Below, piece after piece: positions 24,063 through 35,515 of a DNA stretch of 64,000 nucleotides. Source of the stretch: Torreya grandis. Taxonomy: Eukaryota > Streptophyta > Pinopsida > Cupressales > Taxaceae. The stretch's first letter is position 1. The number at the start of each line of letters is the position of its first letter. Position numbers and translations under genes: made by a program. The stretch is taken from positions 46,001 through 110,000 of the forward strand of contig JARHVA010008357.1 of assembly GCA_037957365.1 (NCBI GenBank). Reading direction: 5' to 3'. The notes below the pieces were generated by a model. It did no database searches. It had not been told where the DNA came from and saw only the letters and a program-made list of their open reading frames with translations.

Positions 24063-24389
24063 TGCTACACCCTTAACCTTTGGTGTGTCTAGGGATATGT
24101 GTGGCTGACTTGTGGCTTACATACCTCTTTTATATTCTTGTTACATTTTTTTATGTTTTTAGTTAGGTTGGCCTATAGAATAACCATGGTTAGGTAAACT
24201 ATATATATGAGGTAGTGGTTAGTCTTTGATCATCATGTTAAGTGTTCTACTCTTAGTGCATTATTGTGCAAGTTACCCCCTCGAAGTGGCTTTACTATAT
24301 TATCCAGTATTCTACTCTACTATCAATTATTGTTGTGTGATATCTCATATTTGCTTATTTTGTGTAAACATCTAAGTAATTTCATTACA
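24063..24389 (+). repeat. 3' LTR of chromovirus
   Basis: 327 bp, TGCTA...TTACA. It aligns end to end with the 5' LTR except for a 20-bp gap and about 46 substitutions, most of them C/T or G/A transitions. Confidence 0.93.
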
Positions 24390-25469
24390 GAGGAGGTTTT
24401 CCATTTATTTTAAATCTTAGACATAATCTTTTTCAAAAAAAATTATATTTTTCATTTATCACATCATATGATGGGAAACAACAATTTAAAAACTTAAAAA
24501 CTCTTTTTTTGGTTTCTAAGGTCATAGAAGAAGATTTTATATCTATAAGATGAATTAGCTTACAATGGAAATCTATCAAATCATGGGTCATTAAAATTAA
24601 ATAGCAATTAATCTTCATTATAGTAAACAGACATATAAAGAATTATCAACTCCTCTTAAAACCTTGTGTGTAGTTTTTTAAGAATGTGTGTAACACTAAA
24701 TTTTGATAGGCACATTACAAAAAAGAGAATAAAAAATAAATGATTGTGTAGAGAGAATAGGTTCATAGCCTATGCAATGATTGAAAGCATATCCTCACCT
24801 GCTTTATTCCCTTCGATTTCCAACCTAGTTAGGTAAAAGAGTAAGGGAATAATATGGTTAAATTTCCATTGCAGCAAGTAAAATTGAGAGTTAATACCAT
24901 AAAATAAGGAAGTTAAAATAAACAAAAAGTGATCCATTTAATCACAAGTGTATACCAGGCCTTGCTTGAAAGACATTTTTTTTAAAAATAGGAGAATGAA
25001 TAAAAAATTAGGTCATTCAATTTTAATGAAAAGCAGTGACTAGATTGGCACCCACACTACCATTTTTACAAGGCTTGATAGTTTACCTATTAATAATGTT
25101 TAATAAATCTAGTTTCGACACATTCACTAGAGCTTGGAAAATTGGTTTTGTTATAGTAATAAATGCACATTGAGAGGAGGGCATTATTGTAAATACAAGA
25201 CAAACATAGTGGAGGATTTCATGGATGGGATAAATTGGTCACATAATAAATGATTTTACTTCAGTTATAAGTAGATTATGTAGCACGTTAGTACCTATAA
25301 TATTTTTATATTTAATATTTTGTGACGGTTGATTTTTTATTGTCAACATCATATTGATAGTTTGTATAATTTTTTTCCCATCCTCTGATATGATTGAAAA
25401 TATAAATTGGCTATATTTTACATCTAATTTTTTTTTAAATGTCTAAATAGCTATCAAATTTAACCCCTA
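24390..25469. other. Right arm of the insert in duplicate GDSL
   Basis: AT-rich DNA between the chromovirus and the resumed GDSL exon. No coding or repeat similarity was recognised. It and 17,822-18,860 probably belonged to one older insertion that the chromovirus later entered. Confidence 0.5.
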
Positions 25470-25885
25470 CTCTACATTCCTCAATTTGATTATTATAATA
25501 GTTCATACACATGGAAGTTTTTTGTTGTTTTAGGCCAAAAAGTGCTTATTTTGTGTTTGGGGAATCCTATAGAGATAAAATAAATAATGATTTTATCAAG
25601 ATAGTCATCACTAGAAATCTTCCTCCTTGTGCTAGAGATTTCAAAGACAAAATACCCATAAGAAGAATTTCTAATTGAAAGCTAATGTCTGACTTATTTC
25701 ATAACATACTTATTCCATTAGCACTTGTAATAAAAATATCAATATAACTTTATATATCTAGCTATTTTTATGTTTGTTGCACTTCAGAATTTGTGACCTT
25801 GCTTATGGTTTAGATGCATTGCCTATCAGATGATAATAGGTTTTTGTTGTCTAAGTTGAAAATAATAGTTGTGGGTTTTGCTAAA
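25470..25885 (+). pseudogene. GDSL exon 1 and intron 1 fragment (pseudogene)
   Basis: This aligns with 38,149-38,575, the rest of GDSL exon 1 and the start of intron 1. The nucleophile block reads VFGESY where the gene has VFGDSY (25,556-25,567), so the Asp of the GDS motif is changed. A glycine codon has become TGA at 25,676-25,678. The intron 1 donor GT is AT at 25,701-25,702. The N-terminal frame is also shifted, through a different set of indels from the gene copy. Homology stops at 25,885, where minus-strand gypsy sequence starts. Exons 2-5 are absent. Confidence 0.9.
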
Positions 25886-26390
25886 AAATCCAAATTACTT
25901 TTTAAATCACTACACATGTCCCATTGAAATTCCTAATGATATTCCTCTAAAATTCTTCCAATTAAAGAGTGTGTAATTTATGGTGACTTTCAATCTAGTA
26001 TAGTGTGCACCTTATCTTGATCCATTTTTAGATCTTTTTGGGAAATCATAAAGCCCAAATATATAAATTCTTTCCACAAAAAACTACATTTATTAAAATT
26101 AAAGAGAGATTACCATAAGTGTTAGTCCCTCATTATACTGAAAATAAATGTCATCAAGATACACAATGAAAAAAATATGTAAAACATATCTTAGTAACTC
26201 AATTCATCAATTTCATGAATGTACTTTGTGTATTATTTATTTCAAATTATGTAATAAAGCATTCATATAAAAAAAATTGTGTTTTCAACATAGTATTTCA
26301 CACTCACCTTCTCTTATGAAAATATGGTGATATTCACTCTTCAAATCAATATTCGTGAAGTATTACATTTTTTATGCAAATTAAACTAGA
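25886..26390 (-). pseudogene. Gypsy RT fragment, copy 2 (C-terminal side)
   Basis: Homologous to 13,265-13,800 of copy 1, with shared phrases ACATGTCCCATT and ACCTTATCTTGATCCAT. It encodes, on the minus strand, the part of RT after the catalytic loop. Its continuation toward the RT N-terminus lies at about 33,345, so a block of roughly 6.95 kb separates the two halves. The low-coordinate end abuts the GDSL pseudo-exon, which means the 3' half of the element is gone. Confidence 0.7.
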
Positions 26391-27420
26391 CATATCTATA
26401 ACTTATCCTACTCAAAAATATTCAAGCTCAAATAAGGTAGTCAATTAATAAGTCCACTTGGGGATACGTTTATATCAAGGTCATGACCAATAATGGATCC
26501 ACTAAATTTACACTAAAGAATCTCTTATCACACAAATTCAAAGGAGAGTTTTTCAAGGTATTTAGTCAATTGTCATTTTTTGATAACCCTAGCTAGGTCT
26601 TATGATTGTAATAATAATAAGCAAGCTAATATAGTAAGTTAACATTCAAGCTAATCTACTAAATGAATATTCAAGCTAATGTATTACTCACCAAAGTTTG
26701 TGGAATAAATGAGGAAGACACTAAACATGAAAAGGTAATCCTAGAACATAGAAATAATCTAAATATGGAGAGATACCATTCAATAAATTAGTTGTACAAT
26801 ATCTACTTATTGAAATATGAAGGGATAGAAATATACTTACCTTATTGAAGTTAACCTGTTGTGCTTCAATCTCTTCCTTAGCCAAAGGCCCAATGGTGCT
26901 TTGAAAGAGGTTAGTGTGGCTTGTAAGTATCATAAAGATAAATCATGTCTAAGCTACGAGACTTCCTATGTCCACCCAATATCTCCACAAGACAAGTGCT
27001 ACCTCTCCAAGGTAAAAACTAAAGCAATGAAACCTTCTATTGATTGTATAAGTAGATTTATGAGTAGTAATGATACATAATTGAGTGATCCTCTATTTAA
27101 ACCTTCCTGAGAATTTAATCGATGCAGTCATCATAGTGGACTTTGTTAGGTGATAAATATAGTTGTTAGGTCTCAAACTATGGTAGCTTGGGATGATAGA
27201 GTTTTGTAACATGTGTTAAACCTATAATGGGGTCGACCTAGTTGACATAGTAGGAAAAGTGGTAAAAAGGGGTTTTTGCTTAAGTAGGGGATTTTTGAGA
27301 AGGGATATTCCTTATAGAGTTGGATAATGGTATGAAAGGTGCTAAAAATAGACAATTTAAATATAAAATAGGCATTTAATTATAAGTTGACATTTATACA
27401 TGGATAAATAGTTTATATAT
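26391..27420. other. Insert within gypsy copy 2, unassigned left part
   Basis: AT-rich DNA at the start of the roughly 7-kb block that splits gypsy copy 2. The short frames here (for example 26,859-27,080 on +) match no family I recognise. I could not define LTR ends or target-site duplications for the block. Confidence 0.4.
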
Positions 27421-27569
27421 TATAGCTCATAGAGGTCTGTTACCACTCTCAAACATTTTAAAAATATAAATATAAAATACAAATTAAATTATAATTTATA
27501 CTTTAAGGTATATTTTATATTTATATTTTCATAATTTTTGAGAGTGGTATCAGAACTCAAGGAGCTATA
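27421..27569. repeat. Imperfect inverted repeat, 59-bp arms
   Basis: Arms 27,421-27,479 and 27,511-27,569 are reverse complements with 7 mismatches in 59 (about 88 percent), around a 31-bp AT loop. The right arm contains TGGTATCAGAAC and the left arm its mirror GTTACCACTCTC, so a primer-binding-site-like motif appears on both arms. It could form a long hairpin. It may be a foldback or MITE-like element, or two LTR-end fragments joined head to head. Confidence 0.8.
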
Positions 27570-28289
27570 ATGAAAATTCTAAAATTTAGAGGTTCCTAAG
27601 GAATTTGAGACTTAGCCATATTTTAGGATTTTAGACTTAACCATATTTTAGGATTTTAGGGAGGCATCATAGGAGGCTAATGGATAGACACTCTAAGTAA
27701 TTTGGACTAATAATAGGAATGACACAAAGCCATAGCAATCTTGTGAATCACTAATGGTCTGTTAACCCATTTACTAGTACACACGTTAGGGCATGCACTC
27801 AAAAAGATTGAAACTTGAAAGGTTTATACAAGAGAGAAAGTGTGAGTAGTTGATAAACTTAATATAAATATTGTGTGTATACATATGCCCCCATTAAATC
27901 TCATCACATGTCATGTGAGTGTAACATGAGGTGGCACTTTCAGAAAGAACATAGTAACATAGTAAATTGAGATAACTAAAAATAAAATACTAAAATTAAT
28001 GCTAAAATAAAATGAAAGTAACTGAAAGTAACATATGCATACCTTGACTTATCTTTCTACTCAATGAATGCATGTAAATATCCTAGTTTTGATCATGGAG
28101 GGTGCAATACCTACATTTGAGAAACCCTAGGGATATAAAACTAATAATAAAAGCAATGCATTCATACATATGATGGGAAAAGTAACAATTAATAACTCTA
28201 AAAAATCATTAAATTACTTAGAAAAATTGGCAAGTTAGGATTGTTAATGTTAGGTTCGAACCAAAAGATCAAGCACGTAAATGAAAAAA
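27570..28289. other. AT-rich spacer, no gene
   Basis: No gene recognised. A short direct repeat TAGGATTTTAG occurs twice near 27,620-27,660. The stretch lies between the inverted repeat and a minisatellite inside the block that splits gypsy copy 2. Confidence 0.4.
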
Positions 28290-28690
28290 ATGATGACAAA
28301 TCAAATGTAGAACACACTAAATCACTTTGGGAACTATGTAAAACATGAATGACAAAAAAGAATTTAGAAACACTAAATCACATTTGGAATCATGTAAAAC
28401 ATGAATGACTAAGAAGGAATGTTTAACACACTAAATCACATTGGGAAGCATGTAAAAAATCAAATGACAAAAAGGAATGTACAACATACTAAACCACATT
28501 GGGAAGTATGTAAAAATAAATGACAAAAATGAATGTGTGACATACTAAATCACATTGGGATGCATGTAAAGCATGAATGACAAAAACAAATGTAGAACAT
28601 ACTAAATCAAGTTGTGAAGCATGCAAAACATGAATGATAAAAAGGACTATAGGTTATATTAAATAATGTAGGGAAGAATGTAAAACATTG
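28290..28690. repeat. Minisatellite, about 57-bp unit, 7 copies
   Basis: Seven diverged tandem units, each built around AATGACAAAAAGGAATGT, then CACACTAAATCACATTGGG and AAGCATGTAAAACATG. The last unit (from about 28,630) is badly eroded. Units differ by substitutions and small indels. The array lies in the block with the minus-strand gag (31,180-32,430), probably in its 3' noncoding region. Confidence 0.85.
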
Positions 28691-31179
28691 TAATTAAATG
28701 AAATATTAATGCAATAAAACTCTATCAGAGATATTTTATAAAATGAAATGCAACTTCATGTAACATAAACATGAAGAAAGTATAAATTAATGAAAAAGTA
28801 AATCTAAATGAAAGTTAAAATAATCATGTCAAATCATACAAAAAAATTTAAACAAATGACTACACATGAGAATGTAAATCAAAATGTAATACAATAATGT
28901 CAAGTCATACATAAAGAAAAACATCTAATCATGTAAAACTTCGTATGTAAGATAAGTGAAGTCTACAAAAATCAAACAAGAACATGATAAGATTGATGAA
29001 TCCAAAGCTCTAAAGGATGAAAACACAAACTTAATTCTTGTTCTATGATACAATGCAAGAAAACACAACCACCTAATGAAATGGATAATATGATAATAGG
29101 ATGGTGTGGTAAGAAAATGGTGAAGGGTTGTTTGTGAGGAAAACTTTGTCTTATCTGAGGTATTACAATTTAACTCACAAATTATAAACCAAGATGTGTT
29201 ATAAGAAAAATGTGATCAAGGATGTGATTAGCTAAAAAATATATCCAATAAGGGGAATATCAAGAAAATATGATGTAAATAGTTAGTGTGAATCACAAAA
29301 TGGGTGATGTGAACATCCTTAGTACAAATAAAACACACTAGGAAGGTGAGAAAGGCTAAAAACTATTGACATCAATCATTTAGGACACTTTTACTAATGA
29401 ACACAAATCTTGGGATAACAAGTGAAGTACATAGATCATCCCATGAAGGCTATATGCATGAAAAGTAAAAATGACCTACTTTCCCACAACACATTCTCTA
29501 TTCCTGATGGACCTTTACCTAGCCATCAATCTACTATGAATATTGGGTACTTGTATGAGAAAATACATGGAACTAAATAGGATATGATATAATGAGACCT
29601 CCTATCTCGCTCTACTAGCCTACCACACCCCAATGGACCTCATCTCTATCATGAGTCCAAATGTGGAGTTTAAACTTTGAAAAATATTGGAATTGTGTCA
29701 AATAAAGATCATGTCTTTTGGTATGATCTAACATTTAGGATTGTTTTTTCCATTTAATCATCATATTTTTATTTTTATTTTTATTTTATGATTTGGATTT
29801 TAATTTTTTTGGATTATTTTGTTCCTCCTCCATATGGATTCTAAGAACCAAACATGAGTGAAATAGGTGACTAACACAAGAGAGATTACACTTGGTTACC
29901 AAAGCAAAGGACATAAACACCATGGTGTCTAAAAACTACTAGACTTAACCATAAGTATGTGAATAATCTCAAAACTGACCTATGTGTGCTTCAAATGAAA
30001 GAAAATAATGGAAAGATGGGATTATGATAGATACATCCATGTAATAAGTGATACAATGATAAATATGCTTGTAGCTAATCATAAAGAGGTAAAATAGTGG
30101 TCTAAAAGGGATGAGACTATGCTATGAAAGACATGGCACTAGAGAATCCATACTAACCTACCAAGGATTTAACACAAACACTAATGAAAGTATAAGTCAT
30201 CCCAAAAGAGGAGGGAAGTAAATGATCATCCCAATAAAGTGGGAAAGTATATAACGGTCAAATAATCATTAAAACACTAAAGATGACATAAAAATATAAT
30301 AAATGATAATAATGAAATAGATATATAAGATCCAATAGGAAACAAAGGCCAAATGTAATGTAAAATAAAACCAAGGAGTCCAAAGGCAACAATGGTGTAA
30401 GTAAAATGAAACTAAATAAAAATAAAATGCACAAAAATAAAGAAACATGAGACAAAATTAACAATAAAAATCTATGTTAACATCTATATCAAAGATAAGC
30501 ATGTAAAATACAAGCCTATGTATCTTGAAAGATTTCTTGAAGTTTATTTTGTTTGTTATTATGTAATGTAGAAGAACATTGGGCATCATAGGATGCCCCA
30601 AAGGGTAATTTGATGTATAAATGTGAATCATAAAATGCCCCAGAGTTTGAAGCAACATGTGGATGGGCATCCCAAGATGCCCAACATGTGCTATGGAAAG
30701 AAGTCAATTAAAACAATTAGAGTGAATTGCTTTAGGTTGGTAGGTGCATTTAGAGATAAGTAAATGTTGGATTTTTAAGATGTTTAAATTGACATAGGAC
30801 ATGTAAGATAGATATGAATAGGTCTATAAGTTAAAGGAGGACCATGTATGATGCGCTTTGGAATAGGCATTTGAACTAAGTGGTCATTAGGTTCGTGTGA
30901 GCTAAGAGGTTAGGTTTGATAAATGAAACCACTCATATGAAGTTTTTCATGTTAGTTATCCTTTCCTTATTGGTGTATGAAGAATCATAAACTTTGGTTT
31001 GGTTAAAATTAGTGGATAGGGTGGAGGTATGGGTTAATTTGTAATTTTTTTGGTCAATAGGTAAGTGATGTTGATTTGATTGTGATTATTTAGATTGGAT
31101 TTGAGAGGCTTGAAGATAGTCTTGATAATATTGTTGTGTAAGAGTATCAATCTTGAAATGTGGACCAAGAAAGAAGGTA
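28691..31179. other. Element-derived noncoding DNA with two hairpins
   Basis: No open frame with recognisable homology. Two short perfect hairpins, GGGCATC-ATAG-GATGCCC at 30,581-30,598 and TGGGCATC-CCAA-GATGCCCA at 30,664-30,683, lie 66 bp apart in otherwise unstructured AT-rich DNA. A third partial ATGCCCC lies between them. This is probably the pol or 3' part of the element whose gag follows, too decayed to read. Confidence 0.4.
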
Positions 31180-32430
31180 AGGATGAATCATAGAAGATCA
31201 AAATAAGTCTCATGATAATGACGTATTATATCATGCCACCACCAAAACACGTCAGGATTGTATTATTTTGGAGGAGGTTTGTAAGGATCAAAGATCATGA
31301 TTTTATAAGGTGGCATTTTATTCTTAAGTTCTTCTAGACTTTAGGGAGGGTGGGTTGGGTTAAAATTGGTTAAATAGAAATCTCCATTTTGACGTTGGGG
31401 AGGCTTATATGAGCTAATGTTATGAGAAAATGATTTGAAAATTTCCTTAGTAATTGCATGATGTGATTTAAATTTAGTCAGAAAAAAGTCTAGCCTTTTT
31501 ACTTGGTCTAAGGATTATTCTAAAGTTTTAGGGGAAAACATTCAAAATTTGTATTGAAGAAGAACTTTAAGAGCGGTAAAAAATAGTTATAAATGAGTAT
31601 CATCATTCATGTTATGATCAAATTTCTGAGCTAGAGACTTTCATCATTTGATGAAAGTTTGAATAGATTCATTAGGAAGTGACTTGGAGTTTATGATGTG
31701 ACTAAGGTAATATTTAGGAAAGCCATTATGTTGGAATTCCTTCACTAGAGCATTGATTAAATCCTTTAGTTGTGTAATGGAATGTCTAGAAACTTGATTG
31801 TACCACTCAAGTACATCACCAACAAAGGTTTTGGCTAGGAGCTTGGTGGTATAAAAGGTGTTAGTTTGGACCCATTCCTTATATAGATTACCAAAAGATT
31901 TAAGAAAGATAATGACATCTTTATTTCTATCATATATAATAGTTTGAGAAGTGTTTCAAACATTTACAGAAAAAATGAATGGAGATAAAGGTTCATTTTG
32001 AATATGTTAAAGAATTTTGTTTTGTAAAGTAGGTTGAGGGATGATATTCCCATTGGCATCTTTAAGAGGAGGATGGGAAAAAATCTAATTTGGTTGAGTC
32101 ATGATGAATTTAGGTGGTTGACTATCCATTTTTAATATTTTTGATTGCATTTATATCATTTTGGAATTGTTATTTGTTTACATAACATTAATTTTTTGAA
32201 TCATTTGAGCAAGAATTTGAATAGTATCAATTGATTTTTTTTGGTTGATAGTGGAAGGAGGCTAAATATTAGTGTTTCTAGGAGAAACATTCCCTTTATC
32301 GATAGTATGAGAGGTATTTTTGGGTGGAGGATTCCCAACATTAGTAGTAAGAGGAGGAATAGGGTAGGTAACCTCAACTGTATTACATTTTGGTTTCCTT
32401 GAGGTGCTAAATTTAGGCTGCATGATGTAT
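31180..32430 (-). pseudogene. Gypsy-type Gag remnant, a second family (minus)
   Basis: The minus strand gives a Retrotrans_gag core: LAKTFVGDVLEWYNQV at 31,790-31,840, followed by the downstream SLPNESIQTFIK block near 31,640-31,680 that matches the S-L-x-E-S-V-x-x-F-x-x-R-W-R-x-L-A signature of gag proteins. The pattern suggests a Tat/Ogre-like gypsy Gag rather than the family at 33,345-36,707, but that lineage call is tentative. Stops interrupt it in several places. The N-terminal region extends to about 32,430 and pol is not readable downstream. Confidence 0.7.
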
Positions 32431-33180
32431 TAATTGGCTCGAGATTAGGAAGACATGAATAAATAAATTAAATAGTTTCATCTAAAGTGATAATATAATT
32501 GTGGTTTTAATATAAATCATTGTTTATGAAGTGTTTTTGACTAATTAGAAGCTAAAAAGAAGGCATAATTATGAATTTGTTAGTTTATTAAATGAGGTTA
32601 ACCACATAATAAACTAAGTCATATAATGGAGGCAAAATTTAGGTTAGCCACCTATTGAACTAAGTCAACCACCTATTAAACTGCATCTAAAAATAAATTT
32701 AAAAATAGTCTAGGTTAGCTAACATTTGAACTAAGTCTGCGAGGACCTATAGAGTCAACTAGGTCAATATAGTTAATTTTTGGGAAGAAAAATATTAAGA
32801 TGAAATTATACTAGGTTAGCCAAGTCCTATTGAGTCATTCAGATCACTCTAGTTTAATTCTAAAAATAAATTTATCAGTTTGAAAAAAAAGATAGAACAA
32901 ATTGTGTCTATTAATTCAACTTAGTTTAATTCTATAAAAAAGGAAAACAAACTAGATAAACTATATTGGCCTAGTCAATTATGTATATAATTTTAACAAA
33001 ACTAAATAACTTGAAAAAATAGATTGGGAATTTGAATTAGTAATTTATTTTACTTAGAAATAAAAATGTAAATTTTAGATAACTGATAAAATTAAATTAC
33101 TTAGTTGGGAAGAGTGAACCTAGAAGATAGAAAAAGATAGATCAGGCTGATTTAGTATTTTTTCCTAAGAATGCCAAAAA
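32431..33180 (-). other. Probable 5' leader/LTR of the inserted element
   Basis: Non-coding sequence upstream (minus sense) of the Gag remnant. It repeats phrases such as GAACTAAGTC, CTAGGTTAGCC and AACTAGGTCAA at irregular spacing (32,580-32,860), a decayed tandem repeat. A clear LTR boundary was not found. Confidence 0.4.
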
Positions 33181-33342
33181 CTTACGCATAAAAAATAGAA
33201 CTAATTGAACCATCTCAACCTAGTTAAAAACCTACACACATAGAGCTGAACTAGGTGGATAAGCTCGATGAAGTTGAAAATTTTACAAATTGAGTGTCAA
33301 ACTATGTTGATAAGCTCGATTAAATTTGAAAACCTACACATG
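33181..33342. repeat. 51-bp tandem repeat, about 3.2 copies
   Basis: Units at 33,181-33,230, 33,231-33,280, 33,281-33,332 and a partial to 33,342. Each has the form CCTACACA...GAACTAGGTGGATAAGCTCGATGAAGTTGAAAA, with substitutions. It sits at the very edge of the inserted block, directly before gypsy copy 2 resumes. Confidence 0.75.
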
Positions 33343-33344
33343 TT

Positions 33345-34110
33345 CATCATTCATGCATGTTAATGGAAAGATGTAATTTGTGGTTGCCTTTATATTGGAT
33401 ATAGATTCAGTGCACATTATCCACTCTCCATTCTTCATAGGTATAAATGTTGCTAGTACTGCACATTATCTCAAACTTCTCTGATCAAATTTTTATCCAA
33501 TAACTAGTAAACTTGTCTTTGTGCTTTACATTCTCCTTGAGTGCCAACATATATGGTACTTTTTAAAAGTAGACTTGAACCTAGAACCAAATCATTTTTA
33601 TGAATTATACTTTGCATGGGTGGAAATCTAACTATTAGATTGGGGGAAATAATCTCTGTAAACTCACTAAACATCTCCTTCACTTTGGATGAAAATAATT
33701 AATTTTTTTAATTTTATTTCCCTTACAACATATGAGGCCTTTTATATTAATGCATAATATGTGGTTTCCTTATTTTATTATTTTTTGAATTCCTTTCTCT
33801 AAATCATTAATACATTTGAACTTTAATCCACTTATTTGCAAATATTCTTTGAAGGATTTAAAGCATGTTCACTCCATATTTTACCAACATATAGGTGTGT
33901 AAATGACCATTATATTGTATGTTTTATATCAAACTACCAAAGCCTTCCCAATAAAAAATATTAAAATTCCATGGGCATTGTATTACATAGAAATTCATCC
34001 TTATAGGTACCAATTTGAAAACTTACTATACATTTCTCATTTAAAAAATCCTAATGTCCATTTAAGATCCATAAAAAATATATGGGTTCAAAATCACAAT
34101 TCTCTTTAAG
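33345..34110 (-). pseudogene. Gypsy RT fragment, copy 2 (N-terminal side)
   Basis: Homologous to 13,830-14,571 of copy 1 in the same order. Matching landmarks include the GTACTGCACATTATCTCAAA and TATATGGTACTTTTT phrases. It encodes the RT N-terminus on the minus strand and runs without interruption into the protease at 34,120, which shows the pre-insertion state of the LINE target in copy 1. Confidence 0.75.
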
Positions 34111-34119
34111 ACAATATTA

Positions 34120-34190
34120 TCTACCATCTCTTGAAAAACAATATTATTTGTACTACCACTATCAATAATCAACTTGCGATATTTAACTCT
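34120..34190 (-). pseudogene. Gypsy protease motif, copy 2
   Basis: The minus strand reads RKLIIDSGSTNNIVFQEMV, with the D-S-G catalytic triplet intact. RRKNLF-like sequence precedes it, as usual between the zinc knuckle and protease of this family. Confidence 0.8.
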
Positions 34191-35499
34191 AAACTTACAA
34201 ATGATATTGAATAAATTCTTTCTCTACACAATATTATTCTCAACTTTCGTAGACTTCAAAAACATCCTCTTCATCATGCAATCTTCTCTAATTTCTAGTT
34301 CATCCATATTATGAATAGATGCAATATTTACTCACCAACTTGTGGAATTTAAACACTCACATTAGTGTCCTAACCAAATGCAAATGATCTATGTCTTGTT
34401 TCATTACATATAAAACATGTATTATGGAATCCATGACCTCTACCACATCTATTAGTTCCTCTAACTATTTTTACACTTTAATATTAGAATTATTACATTT
34501 CAAAATACTTTCCTCTATTTGTTACATAGAATAACCTCTATCACTTTGGCCTCCTTGTCCACATCCATGCACACATTTTCATTTTCCGTATGTTTCTCCT
34601 TGTTTCTTGCACCATAATTTTTATTTTGCCTTCATTGCACATTGATAGGCTTTTTCAATAGATTAAAATATCATTATAACAAACTCATACTGATTTGTAA
34701 TGCATAACCCATTTACATACCTGAAGATCTCATTTGCATCATCTTTAACATGACCCACTCTTATGGTAATTCTATGAAACTCTTGATTTTAATCATTTAC
34801 CCTCATCTCCCTTTTTTGTAAGTTTTAATGATTATTGGTAAAACACTTGTTATAATCTACATGAGTGAATTTATCCTTCAGTTTTGAAAATAATTTTCTC
34901 CAATTATTAATATTATATTTTCATTTCTTTAGTGTTTAAGTTTGCACACGCTCCCACCATAACAATGCATGACATTTCAAATTTGTGTAGGAAAAATTAA
35001 TTCATTTGGGATTTTCCATACTCTCATACTAAAAATAAATCTAAAACTCAATGATCTAGACAATATTCTCTTCAAGGATCAAGCTTCCAAAATAACTTAT
35101 AGGGTCCAACTTTGGGTTAAAATTAATTCTTATAAATACTCTCAAGAATCTATCATCAGGTACATCAACATCTTCACCTACAAACTAATTTTTACCCATC
35201 TTATATATTAATTTGGATTAAATTTCATCATCCATTACCAAATCACCTTGGTTTTGTACTCTATCCATAGCCTCTAATTGTTCTTACATATCTCTTGTCA
35301 ATCCCACTAGATCTATAAGTCTTGGCACCACAACATTTTTTGGCCTTCATGCATTCAAACCACATATCTGTGTCATTTCCTTAGAAGCCTAATATATTCT
35401 ACACCTTCTTCCCTAAAATATCACTAACATATGACTATAGATATTTTATAACCACAATAGTAAAAATGAAAATAAACATTAACTTGCAAGGACTAAAAC
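34191..35499 (-). pseudogene. Gypsy gag remnant with zinc knuckle, copy 2
   Basis: On the minus strand the gag core lies around 34,650-34,990, with the same CTCCCACCA-flanked WWE-type block as at 8,600. The zinc knuckle CFICNETRHRSFAF near 34,370-34,420 has C-x2-C-x4-H, but Phe where the final Cys is expected. Several stops. The primer-binding site lies directly upstream in element sense (35,500-35,514). Confidence 0.75.
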
Positions 35500-35515
35500 A
35501 TTTATATGATACCAA
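35500..35515 (-). other. Primer-binding site of gypsy copy 2
   Basis: The minus strand reads TTGGTATCATATAAA immediately after the LTR end CATCA. It matches the first eight bases of the iMet primer-binding motif. Confidence 0.65.

Larger units (their letters stand above)
18861..24389 (+). mobile_element. Ty3/gypsy chromovirus with both LTRs (dead)
   Basis: A 5,529-bp LTR retrotransposon in which every landmark is present. It has a 5' LTR, an iMet-type primer-binding site, gag with a zinc knuckle, protease, RT, RNase H, integrase, a C-terminal chromodomain, a polypurine tract and a 3' LTR. Flanking pentamers AAGGA (18,856-18,860) and GAGGA (24,390-24,394) are a near-perfect 5-bp target-site duplication. 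The chromodomain places it in the chromovirus branch. Many stops and frameshifts and lost catalytic residues make it inactive. The LTRs differ at about 46 of 327 aligned positions by hand count, so the insertion is old. It lies inside the insert that splits the duplicate GDSL copy. Confidence 0.95.

Noticed and set aside
28290..28690. CRISPR-like array
   Set aside because: The units are diverged and contiguous with no unique spacers, and the DNA is plant nuclear. It is a minisatellite.
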